NCBI GenBank assembly: GCA_004555765.1
Contig: SFHG01000003.1
Coordinates: 1-64,000, forward strand
Direction: 5' to 3'
Length of the DNA stretch: 64,000 bases
From: Bacteroidales bacterium
Lineage (GTDB): Bacteria > Bacteroidota > Bacteroidia > Bacteroidales > Porphyromonadaceae
This document shows positions 8,231 to 17,373 of this stretch, in pieces. Position 1 is the first letter of the stretch. Every line of letters starts with the position of its first letter. A program made the translations under genes and the position numbers. The notes below the pieces were generated by a model, which did not search any database, was not told where the DNA came from, and saw only the letters and a list, made by a program, of their open reading frames with translations.

Positions 8231-10657
8231 ATGGTAATCATTAAGTTTGGGGGACGCTCACTCGGCACCCCGGGTGGCTTGGAGCAGTCCGCCCAAATCG
8301 TAAAAGAATCGTTTGAAAAAGGCGAGAAACCCGTCGTCGTACTCTCCGCCCGCGGCAAGACGACCGACCGTCTCATCGAGCTCACAGAGCTTGCACTTGA
8401 GGGCAAAGGGTATTCCGCGAAAGTGGGTGAGCTCTTTTCTGCCCAACCGGCGGACGCACCCGTAGATTTCTCAGAAGAGTCCTCCGAACTCCTGCACCTC
8501 TTGGAGGGCATCAACCTCCTCGGCGTCTGTCCGCCCCGGGTCCTCGACCGGGTGCTGTCCTTCGGGGAACGCGTCTCCGTGAAAGTCTTCGCCGACTTCC
8601 TCCGCAGGCGGGGTCTGAATGCCCGCGCCGTCGACTCGGGCGACTTTTTCGTCACGGACGAGACGTTTGGCGATGCCGACATCCTGCCGGAGTCGGAAGG
8701 GCGCACAAAAGCCTATTTCTCCGGACTCTCGGATGAAGTCATCCCCGTAGTCACCGGCTTCATCGCCAAGACCGGGCGTGGGGAGCGGACCACCTTGGGG
8801 CGCAACGGCAGCAATTACTCCGCCACACTCCTCGCCTCATACCTCGACGCTGAGCGGGTCGACAACTTCACTCACGTCGACGGCATCTACACCGCCAACC
8901 CCGACCTCGTCCTCCAGGCACGCAAGATCAAGGCGCTCACCTACTCCGAAGCCGCCGAGCTCGCCCAGTACGGCGCAGACATCCTCCACCACCGCACGGT
9001 CGATCCTTTGGTCAAAAAAGGCATCCCGCTCCGCATCCTCAATACCTTTTCCCCCGACGGCCTCGGTCAGCAAGGCACCGTGATCTCGTCCACCCACGGT
9101 GAAGAGCAGGTGAAGGCACTCGCCACAATCAAAGGGCGGGCGCTCATCTTCTTCGAGGGACAGGAGATGAAAGACCGCCCGGGGCTGGATGCCCGCATCT
9201 TCGGGGCAATGAGCCGTGCGGGGGTCTCCGTCTCCCTCATCTCCCAAGGCTCTTCGGAGCGCGGCACGGGTCTCGTCGTGGCGGAAGCGGACGCAGAGCG
9301 GGCTGTACGCGCGTTTGACGAAGAGTTTGAGCGCGACATCGAAGCGGGTCTTATCAAGCCCGCGGTGGCGGTCAAAGGCTTGGCCATCGTGGCGCTCATA
9401 GGGGTGCCGCTCGCACAGTTCGACCGCCCCTACGGCGCACTGGCACGGCACGGCATCGTCCCCCGTCTCCTCAATAACACCGTCCCCACCAATACCCTCT
9501 GCCTCCTCATCAGCGAGACAGAAGTACCACTCGCCCTCGGAGTGATGCACTCGGAGCTTTTCGACCGCGCCCGCAAGATTCACCTGGCCGTCATCGGTCA
9601 CGGCAACGTCGGCGGTGCCCTCATCGACCAAGTCGTCAGACAGCGTGAGGAGATACTCCGGCGCAAAAAACTCTCGCTCGAGATCTTCGCCGTGGCCGGC
9701 TCCCGCAAGGTCTTTTTCCCCACTGAGACACTCCCCGAAGACTGGCGGGAAAGGTTTGAGAACGGGTCAGAAACCCGGGATGCGGTCTCCGACATCATCA
9801 ATTATGCCCGGGCACACCACTTGGAAAATCTCGTCCTCGTCGACAACACGTCTTCACTTGAAGTGGCGGCGCGGTACCCGGAGCTCGTGGAAGCGGGCTT
9901 TGACCTCGTCAGCTCCAATAAGGTGGGCAACGTCCAGAGCTTTGCCTCCTACGCCCGACTGCGGGAACTGCTGGAGAAAAACCGCAAGTCCTACCGCTAT
10001 GAGACAAACGTCGGAGCCGGACTTCCCATCATCGACTTCCTTAAGCTCCTCCACCTCTCGGGCGACAAGGTGACGGCGATACGCGGGCTCTTCAGCGGCT
10101 CACTGGGCTACATCTTCGGGGCACTCTCACGGGGGGAGAAGTTTGCCTCCGTCCTCCACAAAGCCGTTGCCGAAGGCTTCACCGAGCCCGACCCGCGCAC
10201 CGATCTCTCCGGCATTGATGTGGCACGCAAACTCATCATCCTCGCCCGCGAACTCGACCTCCCTGCCGAGCTCGGTGACGTCGCCGTACAGAGCCTCGTC
10301 CCCAAAGCGTATGCCTCGGGATCCGTCTCCGACCTTTTTGACCACATTGATGAGGTCGAGAGACACATTGAACGTCTATTCTCGCCCCGTGAAGGCTTCG
10401 TGGGACGCTATGTCGGCTCCCTCACCATGCCCCGGGACGGACACTCTGCGGAGCTATTTTGTCGCATAGAGTCTTTGCCGGAGGACTCCGTATTCGGCCA
10501 AACAACCGCCCAAGACGGGTGCTTCGAGATCTTTACGGAGAACTACGGCACGAACCCCATCGTCATCCGAGGTGCCGGTGCAGGCGCGGAAGTGACCGCG
10601 CAGGGCGTCTTCTCGGACATCCTCCGCACCGCCGAGCGACACAACTCGGTCGGTTAG
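8231..10657 (+). CDS. thrA: Bifunctional aspartate kinase / homoserine dehydrogenase
   Basis: This is an 808-residue fusion that catalyses the first and third steps from aspartate to homoserine, the precursor for threonine and for MetX. The N-terminal kinase starts with VIIKFGGRSLGTPGG, has the RGERTTLGRNGSNYSATLLA substrate loop near residue 200, and is followed by ACT-type regulatory segments (about 290-450). The dehydrogenase begins at about residue 455 with the NAD-binding AVIGHGNVGGALI. Further on are SSNKVGN and the GSLGYIFG segment. The ATG at 8231 matches the start of the kinase fold. The frame open from 8174 adds a stretch lying in repeat DNA. Placement after metY-metX suggests this copy serves methionine synthesis, so metL would be an equally fair symbol. 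Confidence 0.94.
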   Translation: MVIIKFGGRSLGTPGGLEQSAQIVKESFEKGEKPVVVLSARGKTTDRLIELTELALEGKGYSAKVGELFSAQPADAPVDFSEESSELLHLLEGINLLGVCPPRVLDRVLSFGERVSVKVFADFLRRRGLNARAVDSGDFFVTDETFGDADILPESEGRTKAYFSGLSDEVIPVVTGFIAKTGRGERTTLGRNGSNYSATLLASYLDAERVDNFTHVDGIYTANPDLVLQARKIKALTYSEAAELAQYGADILHHRTVDPLVKKGIPLRILNTFSPDGLGQQGTVISSTHGEEQVKALATIKGRALIFFEGQEMKDRPGLDARIFGAMSRAGVSVSLISQGSSERGTGLVVAEADAERAVRAFDEEFERDIEAGLIKPAVAVKGLAIVALIGVPLAQFDRPYGALARHGIVPRLLNNTVPTNTLCLLISETEVPLALGVMHSELFDRARKIHLAVIGHGNVGGALIDQVVRQREEILRRKKLSLEIFAVAGSRKVFFPTETLPEDWRERFENGSETRDAVSDIINYARAHHLENLVLVDNTSSLEVAARYPELVEAGFDLVSSNKVGNVQSFASYARLRELLEKNRKSYRYETNVGAGLPIIDFLKLLHLSGDKVTAIRGLFSGSLGYIFGALSRGEKFASVLHKAVAEGFTEPDPRTDLSGIDVARKLIILARELDLPAELGDVAVQSLVPKAYASGSVSDLFDHIDEVERHIERLFSPREGFVGRYVGSLTMPRDGHSAELFCRIESLPEDSVFGQTTAQDGCFEIFTENYGTNPIVIRGAGAGAEVTAQGVFSDILRTAERHNSVG

Positions 10658-10674
10658 GCCGCGCTATCTTTTGG

Positions 10675-10682
10675 TATCTTTG
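10675..10682 (+). promoter_or_regulatory. Candidate -7 element for the Smr-domain gene
   Basis: TATCTTTG fits TAnnTTTG and lies 82 bases before the start at 10764. No clear -33 TTTG is visible at the proper distance. Confidence 0.4.
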
Positions 10683-10763
10683 TAAAAGAGACCTTTGCAG
10701 GACTCCAAAAACGAGGGGAGAAAGGTTTTATTTTGGCACAAAGAGAAAAAGATACACACAACT

Positions 10764-11867
10764 ATGACCGTGAAAGAAGGCGACCTGGTGCGCTTCCTCA
10801 ACGCCACCGGTGGCGGAAAAGTAACCCGCATAGATAAGAATACTTCCACCGTTTATGTCAAAGACGACACCGGATTCGAGCTGCCGGCGCGGATAAGTGA
10901 AGTCGTTGTGGTGACGGAGGGCAGTACCATCGTCCCGAAAGTCCCCGTCCACACCGGACAGGCAAAAGCACCCGCCGGGACGGCTGTGACGACATCGAAG
11001 GAAAAAGATGCCCGTAAGCGGGATCTTGCACACCTCGGCAAAGTCAACGCCTACCTTTGCTTCCTGCCCGAAGAGGGAAAGAAGCCGGGCGAAGAAGGCG
11101 GGTTTGAAGCTTATCTCGTCAACGACTCGCAGTACGATCTCGTCCTGACCTATACTTCGGGCGAAGATAACTTGAAGCGGACGCTGAGATACCAAGGGGT
11201 CATCCCTTTCGACTCGGTCGAACTGATAGATACCCTCCGACCGGGTACGGATCTCGACCGGAGGACAAGGAGTTCTTTCGTCCTCGTACCCATCGTGCGG
11301 GACGAGACGTTCACAAGGAAAGAGCCTTTTGTCGTGGAGCTGAAAGTGGAAGGCGGTAAGTTTTACAAGGCGGGAGCCTTTGAGGAAAACGACTTTTTTG
11401 ACGATAAGGCCATCATTTACCGGCTTGTGGAGGGCGACAAGCCTTTTCAAGCCAAGAAAATCGACGCGGACACGCTCGCGGAAAAGATGATGACGAAGGG
11501 AGACGAGAGCCTCGCTAAGAAGGAAAACCGCGCACGGGTGGGCGAAGCGCGCCGTCCCGGGTCGTCTTCACCGAAAGGTACACCCCTCGTCGTCGACCTT
11601 CACGCTTCGGAGCTTCTTGAGACGACAGCCGGTATGGACAGCAAAGCGATCCTCGAGTATCAGCTGGAAGAGGTACGGCGCGTGATGAAAGCGCACCGCA
11701 GGCCTGCGGATAAAGGGCTCAAGATCGTCTTCATCCACGGCAAGGGCGAAGGTATCCTTCGTGAAGCGGTGGAGAAGCTCATCCGACGCGAGTTTCCGCG
11801 GTGCCTCCTTCAGGATGCGTCGTTCAGAGAGTACGGGTTCGGAGCCACTCAGGTGACGGTACACTGA
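10764..11867 (+). CDS. DUF2027 and Smr-domain protein
   Basis: This 367-residue protein has an N-terminal DUF2027-type region (VKEGDLVRFLNATGGGKVTRI). A middle beta-rich domain follows (about 100-230). The C-terminal Smr domain (about 275-367) has the diagnostic DLHASEL and IHGKGEGILREAV motifs. Smr domains bind or nick nucleic acids in MutS2 and in stand-alone proteins. The role of this architecture in Bacteroidota is not established. The ATG at 10764 is preferred because the upstream extension from 10695 is low-complexity and precedes the conserved fold. It lies between thrA and the transketolase gene with no evident functional link. Confidence 0.82.
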   Translation: MTVKEGDLVRFLNATGGGKVTRIDKNTSTVYVKDDTGFELPARISEVVVVTEGSTIVPKVPVHTGQAKAPAGTAVTTSKEKDARKRDLAHLGKVNAYLCFLPEEGKKPGEEGGFEAYLVNDSQYDLVLTYTSGEDNLKRTLRYQGVIPFDSVELIDTLRPGTDLDRRTRSSFVLVPIVRDETFTRKEPFVVELKVEGGKFYKAGAFEENDFFDDKAIIYRLVEGDKPFQAKKIDADTLAEKMMTKGDESLAKKENRARVGEARRPGSSSPKGTPLVVDLHASELLETTAGMDSKAILEYQLEEVRRVMKAHRRPADKGLKIVFIHGKGEGILREAVEKLIRREFPRCLLQDASFREYGFGATQVTVH

Positions 11868-11963
11868 GACGGGAAAGTTTTGGGTACCTTTGAGCTAAAG
11901 GAGGGGAAAGAAAAGACCTTTGACAGATATAGACAATCCAATAACATAAAGACGTTCTCTGCT

Positions 11964-14003
11964 ATGAGTAAAAAACCTGCGCTCTCCCAAATCGGGGCCG
12001 ACAACGTGCGCATACTCGCACTCTCTATGGTCGAAAAAGCCAAGAGCGGCCACCCCGGCGGTGCTATGGGCGGTGCCGACTTCGCCTACATCCTTTATTC
12101 CGAGTTTTTGAGATTTAATCCCGACGATGCCGAGTGGTTTCAGAGAGACCGTTTCTTCCTCGACCCCGGGCATATGAGTGCCATGCTTTACTCCGTACTC
12201 TGTATGACGGGCAGGCTCGATATGGAAGATCTCAAGCAGTTCCGCCAGTGGCAAAGCCACACGCCGGGTCACCCGGAGCTTGATGTCCTCCACGGCATCG
12301 AAAATTCCTCCGGTCCGCTTGGACAGGGACACGCCATTGCTGTAGGCGCGGCGATAGCTGCGAAGAAGATGGCGGCGGAGTTCGGTGAGACGGCGGTGCC
12401 TCAGCGCATCTTCGCCTTCATCAGCGACGGCGGGGTGCAGGAAGAGATCTCCCAAGGTGCCGGTCGCATCGCAGGTCACCTGGGACTGGACAACCTCGTG
12501 ATGTTTTATGACGCAAACCGCATTCAGCTCTCCACCGAGGTGGACGAAGTCACGAGCGAAGACGTAGAGATGAAGTACAAAGCCTGGGGCTGGCACGTCA
12601 TCGTCATCGACGGCAACGACCACGGCGAGATCCGTCACGCGCTCAAAAAAGCCATCGACTACAAGGGTAAGCCCACCCTCATCATCGGCAATACGGTGAT
12701 GGGCAAAGGTGCCGTTGGTGCGGAGGGCGAGTCCTTTGAGAACCTCGTCTCCACACACGGTCAGCCCCTCAGCAAAGCGGGCGCGTCGACGGCAGAAACC
12801 ATCAGACACCTCGGGGGCGATCCGGAGGATCCATTCCGTATCTTCCCCGAAGTCCGGGCGGTCTTCGACAAGCGCAAGGATGAGCTCAGGGCAGAAATCG
12901 CGGACTGGAGAAAGGACTTCGAGAAGTGGGAGAAAAACAACGCCGACAAAGCGACCGAACTGAAGTCCTGGCTCTCGGGCAAAGTCGAAAACATAGACTG
13001 GTCAGCAATCGAACAGAAACCGGACATCGCCACCCGCAACGCCTCTGCCGCCGTCCTTGGTGAGCTCGCAAAGAAAGTCCCCAATATGATCGTCTCCAGT
13101 GCCGACCTCTCCAATAGCGACAAGACGGACGGCTTCCTGAAGCAGACGAAGCCTATCGTGAGGGGAGACTTCTCGGGCAAATTCATCAATATCGGTGTCT
13201 CCGAGCTTACCATGGCGGCGCTCAGTATGGGGCTTGCGCTGCACGGCGGCATCATCCCGGCTTGCGGCACTTTCTTTGCCTTCAGCGACTATATGAAGCC
13301 CGCCATACGCCTCGCGGCGCTGATGGGTCTCCACATCGTCTACATCTGGACGCACGACGCCTTCCGTGTAGGCGAAGACGGCCCCACGCATGAGCCTGTG
13401 GAGCAGGAAGCGCAGATCCGCCTCCTTGAGAAGCTCCAAAACCACGCAGGCAAGAACTCGATGCTGGTTCTCCGCCCCGCAGACAACCACGAGACGACCG
13501 TAGCGTGGAAAATGGCTCTCGAAAACCTCGACACCCCCACCGGCCTCATCCTCTCCCGTCAGGACATCAAGACCCTGCCCGCCAACGACTACGAAAAGAG
13601 TCTCCGCGCAGAGAAAGGCGGCTACAACGTAGCCACAGTGGAGCGACCCGCCGCCATCCTCGTCGGCAACGGCTCCGAAGTCTCCACACTTGTCGCGGGT
13701 GCCGAGATCCTCAAGGGCGAAGGCATCGAAGTGAACATCGCTTCCATCCCCTCCGAAGGAGTTTTCCGGAACCAGCCCAAAGCCTACCAAGACGCCGTCC
13801 TCATCCCCGGCGTACCCCGCTTCGGACTTACCGCGGGTCTGCCCGTCACGCTTCAGGGTCTCGTGCCGGAAGGTACGGGAGAGATCTGGGGTATGAAGAG
13901 CTTCGGCTTCTCCGCGCCGTACAAGGTGCTGGACGAAAAGCTCGGCTTCACCCCGGAGAACGTCGCTAAGCAGGTACATCTCCTTTTGGACAAACAAAAG
14001 TAA
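11964..14003 (+). CDS. tkt: Transketolase
   Basis: This 679-residue thiamine-diphosphate enzyme transfers two-carbon units in the non-oxidative pentose phosphate pathway. KAKSGHPGGAMGGADFAYIL near residue 24 is the conserved N-terminal binding motif. The ThDP/metal region is ISDGGVQEEISQGAGR with the later Asn in DANRIQL. The pyrimidine domain has the invariant THDAFRVGEDGPTHEPVEQEAQIRLL segment, and the C-terminal domain starts near residue 555. Length is normal. I chose ATG 11964 because it gives the standard N-terminus. The gene is followed by rpiB, a pentose phosphate partner, across a repeat module. Confidence 0.95.
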   Translation: MSKKPALSQIGADNVRILALSMVEKAKSGHPGGAMGGADFAYILYSEFLRFNPDDAEWFQRDRFFLDPGHMSAMLYSVLCMTGRLDMEDLKQFRQWQSHTPGHPELDVLHGIENSSGPLGQGHAIAVGAAIAAKKMAAEFGETAVPQRIFAFISDGGVQEEISQGAGRIAGHLGLDNLVMFYDANRIQLSTEVDEVTSEDVEMKYKAWGWHVIVIDGNDHGEIRHALKKAIDYKGKPTLIIGNTVMGKGAVGAEGESFENLVSTHGQPLSKAGASTAETIRHLGGDPEDPFRIFPEVRAVFDKRKDELRAEIADWRKDFEKWEKNNADKATELKSWLSGKVENIDWSAIEQKPDIATRNASAAVLGELAKKVPNMIVSSADLSNSDKTDGFLKQTKPIVRGDFSGKFINIGVSELTMAALSMGLALHGGIIPACGTFFAFSDYMKPAIRLAALMGLHIVYIWTHDAFRVGEDGPTHEPVEQEAQIRLLEKLQNHAGKNSMLVLRPADNHETTVAWKMALENLDTPTGLILSRQDIKTLPANDYEKSLRAEKGGYNVATVERPAAILVGNGSEVSTLVAGAEILKGEGIEVNIASIPSEGVFRNQPKAYQDAVLIPGVPRFGLTAGLPVTLQGLVPEGTGEIWGMKSFGFSAPYKVLDEKLGFTPENVAKQVHLLLDKQK

Positions 14004-14016
14004 CCACAGAGCAAAA

Positions 14017-14100
14017 GAGATACAGGCCGAAAGTTTCTCCGGACACGAACCGGCGTTTCGTCGTCACACGTACCGGGAAAACATTTTCGGTCTGTATCTC
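14017..14100. repeat. Intergenic repeat module 4 (tkt-rpiB gap)
   Basis: GAGATACAGGCCGAAA at 14017-14032 is mirrored at 14085-14100 by TTTCGGTCTGTATCTC with one mismatch, giving a long stem that encloses about 50 bases. GTACCGGGAAAA lies inside. Confidence 0.75.
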
Positions 14101-14140
14101 CCCTAAACGGTCTTTTTAAACAAAAAGTACAGACACCACG

Positions 14141-14593
14141 ATGTTGAAAAAAGGAATGAGAGTAGGCTTTGCCGCCGACCATGCGGGATTCCCGATGAAA
14201 GAGAACCTGAAGAAGGAGTTCCAAAGCCTTTACCCCGATGTCGAAGTCATCGACTATGGCACGGATTCCCTTGCCTCGGTCGATTACCCCGACTTTGCAA
14301 AGAAACTGGCTCGTGCCGTCCAAAGCGGAGAAGTCGACTTCGGTGTGGCCTCCTGCGGTACCTCCAACGGCATCACCATCACGCTGAACCGCTTTAAGGG
14401 CATCCGCGCAGCCATCGCCTGGGACAGAGAAGTGGCCTCCCTCGTCCGCAGGCACAACGATGCCAACATCCTCTCCATCCCCGGGCGTTTTGTCACGCTG
14501 AACGAAGGGGTCGAACTGATGAAAGTCTTTTTCTCCACCGAGTTTGAAGGCGGTCGCCACCGGAGAAGAATCGATAAAATAGACGAAGAGTAG
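14141..14593 (+). CDS. rpiB: Ribose-5-phosphate isomerase B
   Basis: This 150-residue enzyme of the RpiB/LacAB family interconverts ribose 5-phosphate and ribulose 5-phosphate. GFAADHAGFPMKE places Asp12 and His13 at the usual site. The catalytic Cys72 lies in ASCGTSNGITI, where many relatives have CGSGNGI or CGTGVGI, so Ser replaces a Gly in the loop. RFKGIRAAIAWD and the HNDANILSIPGRF block are typical. It sits between tkt and the M3 peptidase gene, whose start is 4 bases after its stop codon. Confidence 0.94.
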   Translation: MLKKGMRVGFAADHAGFPMKENLKKEFQSLYPDVEVIDYGTDSLASVDYPDFAKKLARAVQSGEVDFGVASCGTSNGITITLNRFKGIRAAIAWDREVASLVRRHNDANILSIPGRFVTLNEGVELMKVFFSTEFEGGRHRRRIDKIDEE

Positions 14594-14596
14594 CAA

Positions 14597-16603
14597 ATGA
14601 CAGAAGAGAGAGTTTACCCGGACTTTGCACACCGTGATGCGGATACGCTGGCTTCGCGTGTCCTTGAGGCACTCGAAAAGCATAAGGCAGAGATTGACGA
14701 GATAAAGGCAGTGCCTCAAGAAGAGGCGACGTTCCGGAACACCGTCCTCGCACTCGAGGAGAGCGGCAAAGAGCTCGACCTCGCCTCCGCCGTCTTCTTT
14801 AACCTCCTCCACGCCGACGCGGACGATCGCCTGATGGAGCGAAGCGAAGAAGTCACTTCACGCCTCACGGAGGTCGCAAACGAAGTGAATATGGACCGCG
14901 ACCTTGCCCTCAAGGTGAAAGCCATCTACGAAGGCGACCAAAGCGCCCTCTCCGACATTGAGAAAAGGCTCCTTTTCCGCTCCTACGACGGGTACAAAAG
15001 AAGTGGGGCATTCCTCACGGACGATGTCCGGGGCAAACTCAAAAATCTACGGATGCAGCTGGCGGTCGCTACGCTTAACTTCGGGCAAAATATGCTCAAG
15101 GAGCAAAACGCCTACCGCCTCTCCGTCCGCGACGCTTCCGTCCTCACCCGCCTGCCCGAGAGTGCCCTACGCTCTGCCAAAAAGAAGGCGGAAGAGGAAG
15201 GCCTCGACGGTTATGTCTTCGACTTCTCCATGCCGAGCTACACCGCCATCATGAAGTACTGCGACTCACGCCCCACCCGTGAGAAAATGGCGCGGGACAG
15301 AGCCAGGCTGTGCTTCGACCCCGGGAAGGAAACGAGCAACATCTCCCTCGTCTACGAAATCGCCGGTCTGAGAAGCGAGATATCGAGAGCCCTCGGATAC
15401 GAGACTTTTGCAGAATGCACACTCTCTGAGAAGATGGCCAAAAAGCCCGAGACCGTCCTCCAAATGCTGGACAGCCTTCGGGACGCCTATCTCCCCAAGG
15501 CCCGGGAAGAAGTCCGGGAAGTACAGGCTTTCGCCGACACCATCGGCGGACCTAATCCCCTCGAACCTTGGGACTGGAGCTATTACACAGAGCTATTCCG
15601 CGAGAAAAACCTCTCCTACGACGAAGAAGCCACCCGCCCGTACTTTTCCCTCGGGGAGTCCGTCAGCGCCCTCTTCGGACTCGCCCACGACCTCTACGGC
15701 ATATCGATACGGAAGAATGACACACTCCCTGCGTACCACCCCGATGTCACGGTGTGGGACGTCACAAGGGACGAAGACGGCAGCCTCGTCGGTACACTCC
15801 TCACGGACTTTTTCCCCCGCAAAGGCAAGCAGAGCGGAGCTTGGATGACGAACTTCGTAGAGGCGTACGATGGCGTACGCCCGGTCGTCTCTCTCGTAAT
15901 GAACTTTACTCCGGAGACGGGCGGCAAGCCCTCTCTCCTCACGTTTGATGAGGTTAGTACGATGTTTCATGAGTTCGGTCACGGACTTCACGGGCTTCTG
16001 ACCCGCGTGCCTTTCTCGTCCCTCTCCGGCACCAACGTCGTCCATGACTTCGTCGAGCTTCCGTCCCAAATCATGGAAAACTGGCTCAGAGAGCCGGACT
16101 TCCTCCGCACCTTCGCCCGCCACTACGAGACCGGGGAGACGATCCCGGAAGATATAGTGGAAGCCATTACGCGAAATGCACGTTTCCTCGCCGGCTATGC
16201 CTGTGTCCGTCAGCTCGGATTCGGGTACCTCGATATGGCGTGGTACGGTCGGCATCCGGAAGAGCTTCCCAAGGAGATCGAGAAGCTGGAGGACGAAGTC
16301 TCCGAACCAATACGGCTTTTGCCCAAGCTGGAAGGGGGTGCGACAAGTACCTCATTCGGACACATCTTCAGCGGCGGGTATGCCGCGGGCTATTACGGCT
16401 ACAAGTGGAGCGAGATATTGGACGCGGATGCGTTTGAAGAATTTCGCCACGCAGGGCTTCGCGACAAGTCCACCGCCGACCGGTTCCGCACCTGTATCTT
16501 GGAAAAAGGCGACTCAGAAGATCCGGAAGTGCTCTATGAGCGTTTCAAGGGGCGCGCTGCCACACCGGACGCGCTGCTTCGGCGCGATGGTCTAACCGGA
16601 TAA
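14597..16603 (+). CDS. M3-family zinc metallopeptidase (Dcp/oligopeptidase type)
   Basis: This is a 668-residue peptidase of the thimet oligopeptidase family that hydrolyses short peptides. The zinc site HEFGH is at residues 458-462 in the FDEVSTMFHEFGHGLHGLL block. The third ligand is expected in the downstream FVELPSQIMENW segment. The C-terminal IFSGGYAAGYYGYKWSEILDADAFEEF stretch is diagnostic of the Dcp-like branch. No signal peptide is visible, so it may be cytoplasmic. Length fits peptidyl-dipeptidase Dcp (about 680). It is translationally close to rpiB (4-base gap) and is followed 12 bases later by ruvA, suggesting one operon. Confidence 0.92.
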   Translation: MTEERVYPDFAHRDADTLASRVLEALEKHKAEIDEIKAVPQEEATFRNTVLALEESGKELDLASAVFFNLLHADADDRLMERSEEVTSRLTEVANEVNMDRDLALKVKAIYEGDQSALSDIEKRLLFRSYDGYKRSGAFLTDDVRGKLKNLRMQLAVATLNFGQNMLKEQNAYRLSVRDASVLTRLPESALRSAKKKAEEEGLDGYVFDFSMPSYTAIMKYCDSRPTREKMARDRARLCFDPGKETSNISLVYEIAGLRSEISRALGYETFAECTLSEKMAKKPETVLQMLDSLRDAYLPKAREEVREVQAFADTIGGPNPLEPWDWSYYTELFREKNLSYDEEATRPYFSLGESVSALFGLAHDLYGISIRKNDTLPAYHPDVTVWDVTRDEDGSLVGTLLTDFFPRKGKQSGAWMTNFVEAYDGVRPVVSLVMNFTPETGGKPSLLTFDEVSTMFHEFGHGLHGLLTRVPFSSLSGTNVVHDFVELPSQIMENWLREPDFLRTFARHYETGETIPEDIVEAITRNARFLAGYACVRQLGFGYLDMAWYGRHPEELPKEIEKLEDEVSEPIRLLPKLEGGATSTSFGHIFSGGYAAGYYGYKWSEILDADAFEEFRHAGLRDKSTADRFRTCILEKGDSEDPEVLYERFKGRAATPDALLRRDGLTG

Positions 16604-16615
16604 GATACAGGCTCT

Positions 16616-17218
16616 ATGATCGAATTCATCCGTGGCACCGTTAGTGACCTCACCCCCACAAGTGTCGTCCTTGAGACGGGCGGCGTGGGCTATTTCCTCA
16701 ATACGTCCCTCAATACCTCTTCCCGTCTGAAAGAGGGCGAGACTGCGAAGCTCCTCGTTTACGAGTCTATCCGCGAGGACGCGTACGATCTATTCGGATT
16801 CATAGACTCCTTCGAGCGCGAACTCTTTCTGCTCCTCATCACGGTCAAAGGCATCGGTCCCTCTTCGGCGCGTACTATGCTGAGCAGCTATCCTCCGAAA
16901 GACCTCGCCCGCTACATCGCCGAAGAGAATACCACCGCACTCAAAGGAGTCAAAGGCGTGGGAGCCCGCACTGCAGAACGCATCATCGTGGAACTCAAAA
17001 ATAAGATCGGAGACCTCTACTCGGGACTCACCCCGTCCGGCTCGGCTGCCGCGGCTCTTACGGACAGGAGAGAGGAATACGAAGAAGCGGAGAAAGCATT
17101 TGTGGCACTCGGCTATACGCCTGCACAAGCCAAGGCTGTCGTGGCAAAGCTCGTCAAAGCCAACCCCGATATGGGCATCAACGAGATGGTGCGCCAAGGT
17201 CTCCGCCTAATGAACTGA
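16616..17218 (+). CDS. ruvA: Holliday junction helicase subunit RuvA
   Basis: This 200-residue DNA-binding subunit of the RuvAB branch-migration motor forms tetramers on four-way junctions. It has an N-terminal OB fold (MIEFIRGTVSDLTPTSVVLETGGVGYFLNT). Two helix-hairpin-helix motifs follow, around VKGIGPSSARTMLSS and VKGVGARTAERIIVELKNKIG. The C-terminal RuvB-binding domain (EEAEKAFVALGYTPAQAKAVVAKL) completes it. All three domains are intact. It lies directly before sprA, an arrangement conserved in many Bacteroidota. Confidence 0.96.
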   Translation: MIEFIRGTVSDLTPTSVVLETGGVGYFLNTSLNTSSRLKEGETAKLLVYESIREDAYDLFGFIDSFERELFLLLITVKGIGPSSARTMLSSYPPKDLARYIAEENTTALKGVKGVGARTAERIIVELKNKIGDLYSGLTPSGSAAAALTDRREEYEEAEKAFVALGYTPAQAKAVVAKLVKANPDMGINEMVRQGLRLMN

Positions 17219-17283
17219 CCCCTCCCTCTCTCCCCGCCCTGCAACTACCCGGGAGAAGCTTTTTCACGCTCTTGTTTTTCAAA

Positions 17284-17336
17284 TTTTCTACTCATAATGA
17301 CTCGTAGAAAAGGATTAGAATCCTTCTCATCTTTGC
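17284..17336 (+). promoter_or_regulatory. Candidate sprA promoter with two inverted repeats
   Basis: An 8-bp inverted repeat (TTTTCTAC at 17284-17291, GTAGAAAA at 17304-17311) overlaps a 7-bp one (AAGGATT at 17310-17316, AATCCTT at 17319-17325). A -7-like CATCTTTG at 17329-17336 differs from TAnnTTTG at one base. The arrangement suggests an operator over the sprA promoter, but this is inference. Confidence 0.4.
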
Positions 17337-17373
17337 CTAAGGAAAAACTAAATGTTAATCCTCTCAGTAGCGT

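Noticed and set aside
13002..13997. 331-residue frame on the - strand of tkt
   Set aside because: It is antisense to the transketolase C-terminal half, with no recognisable product.
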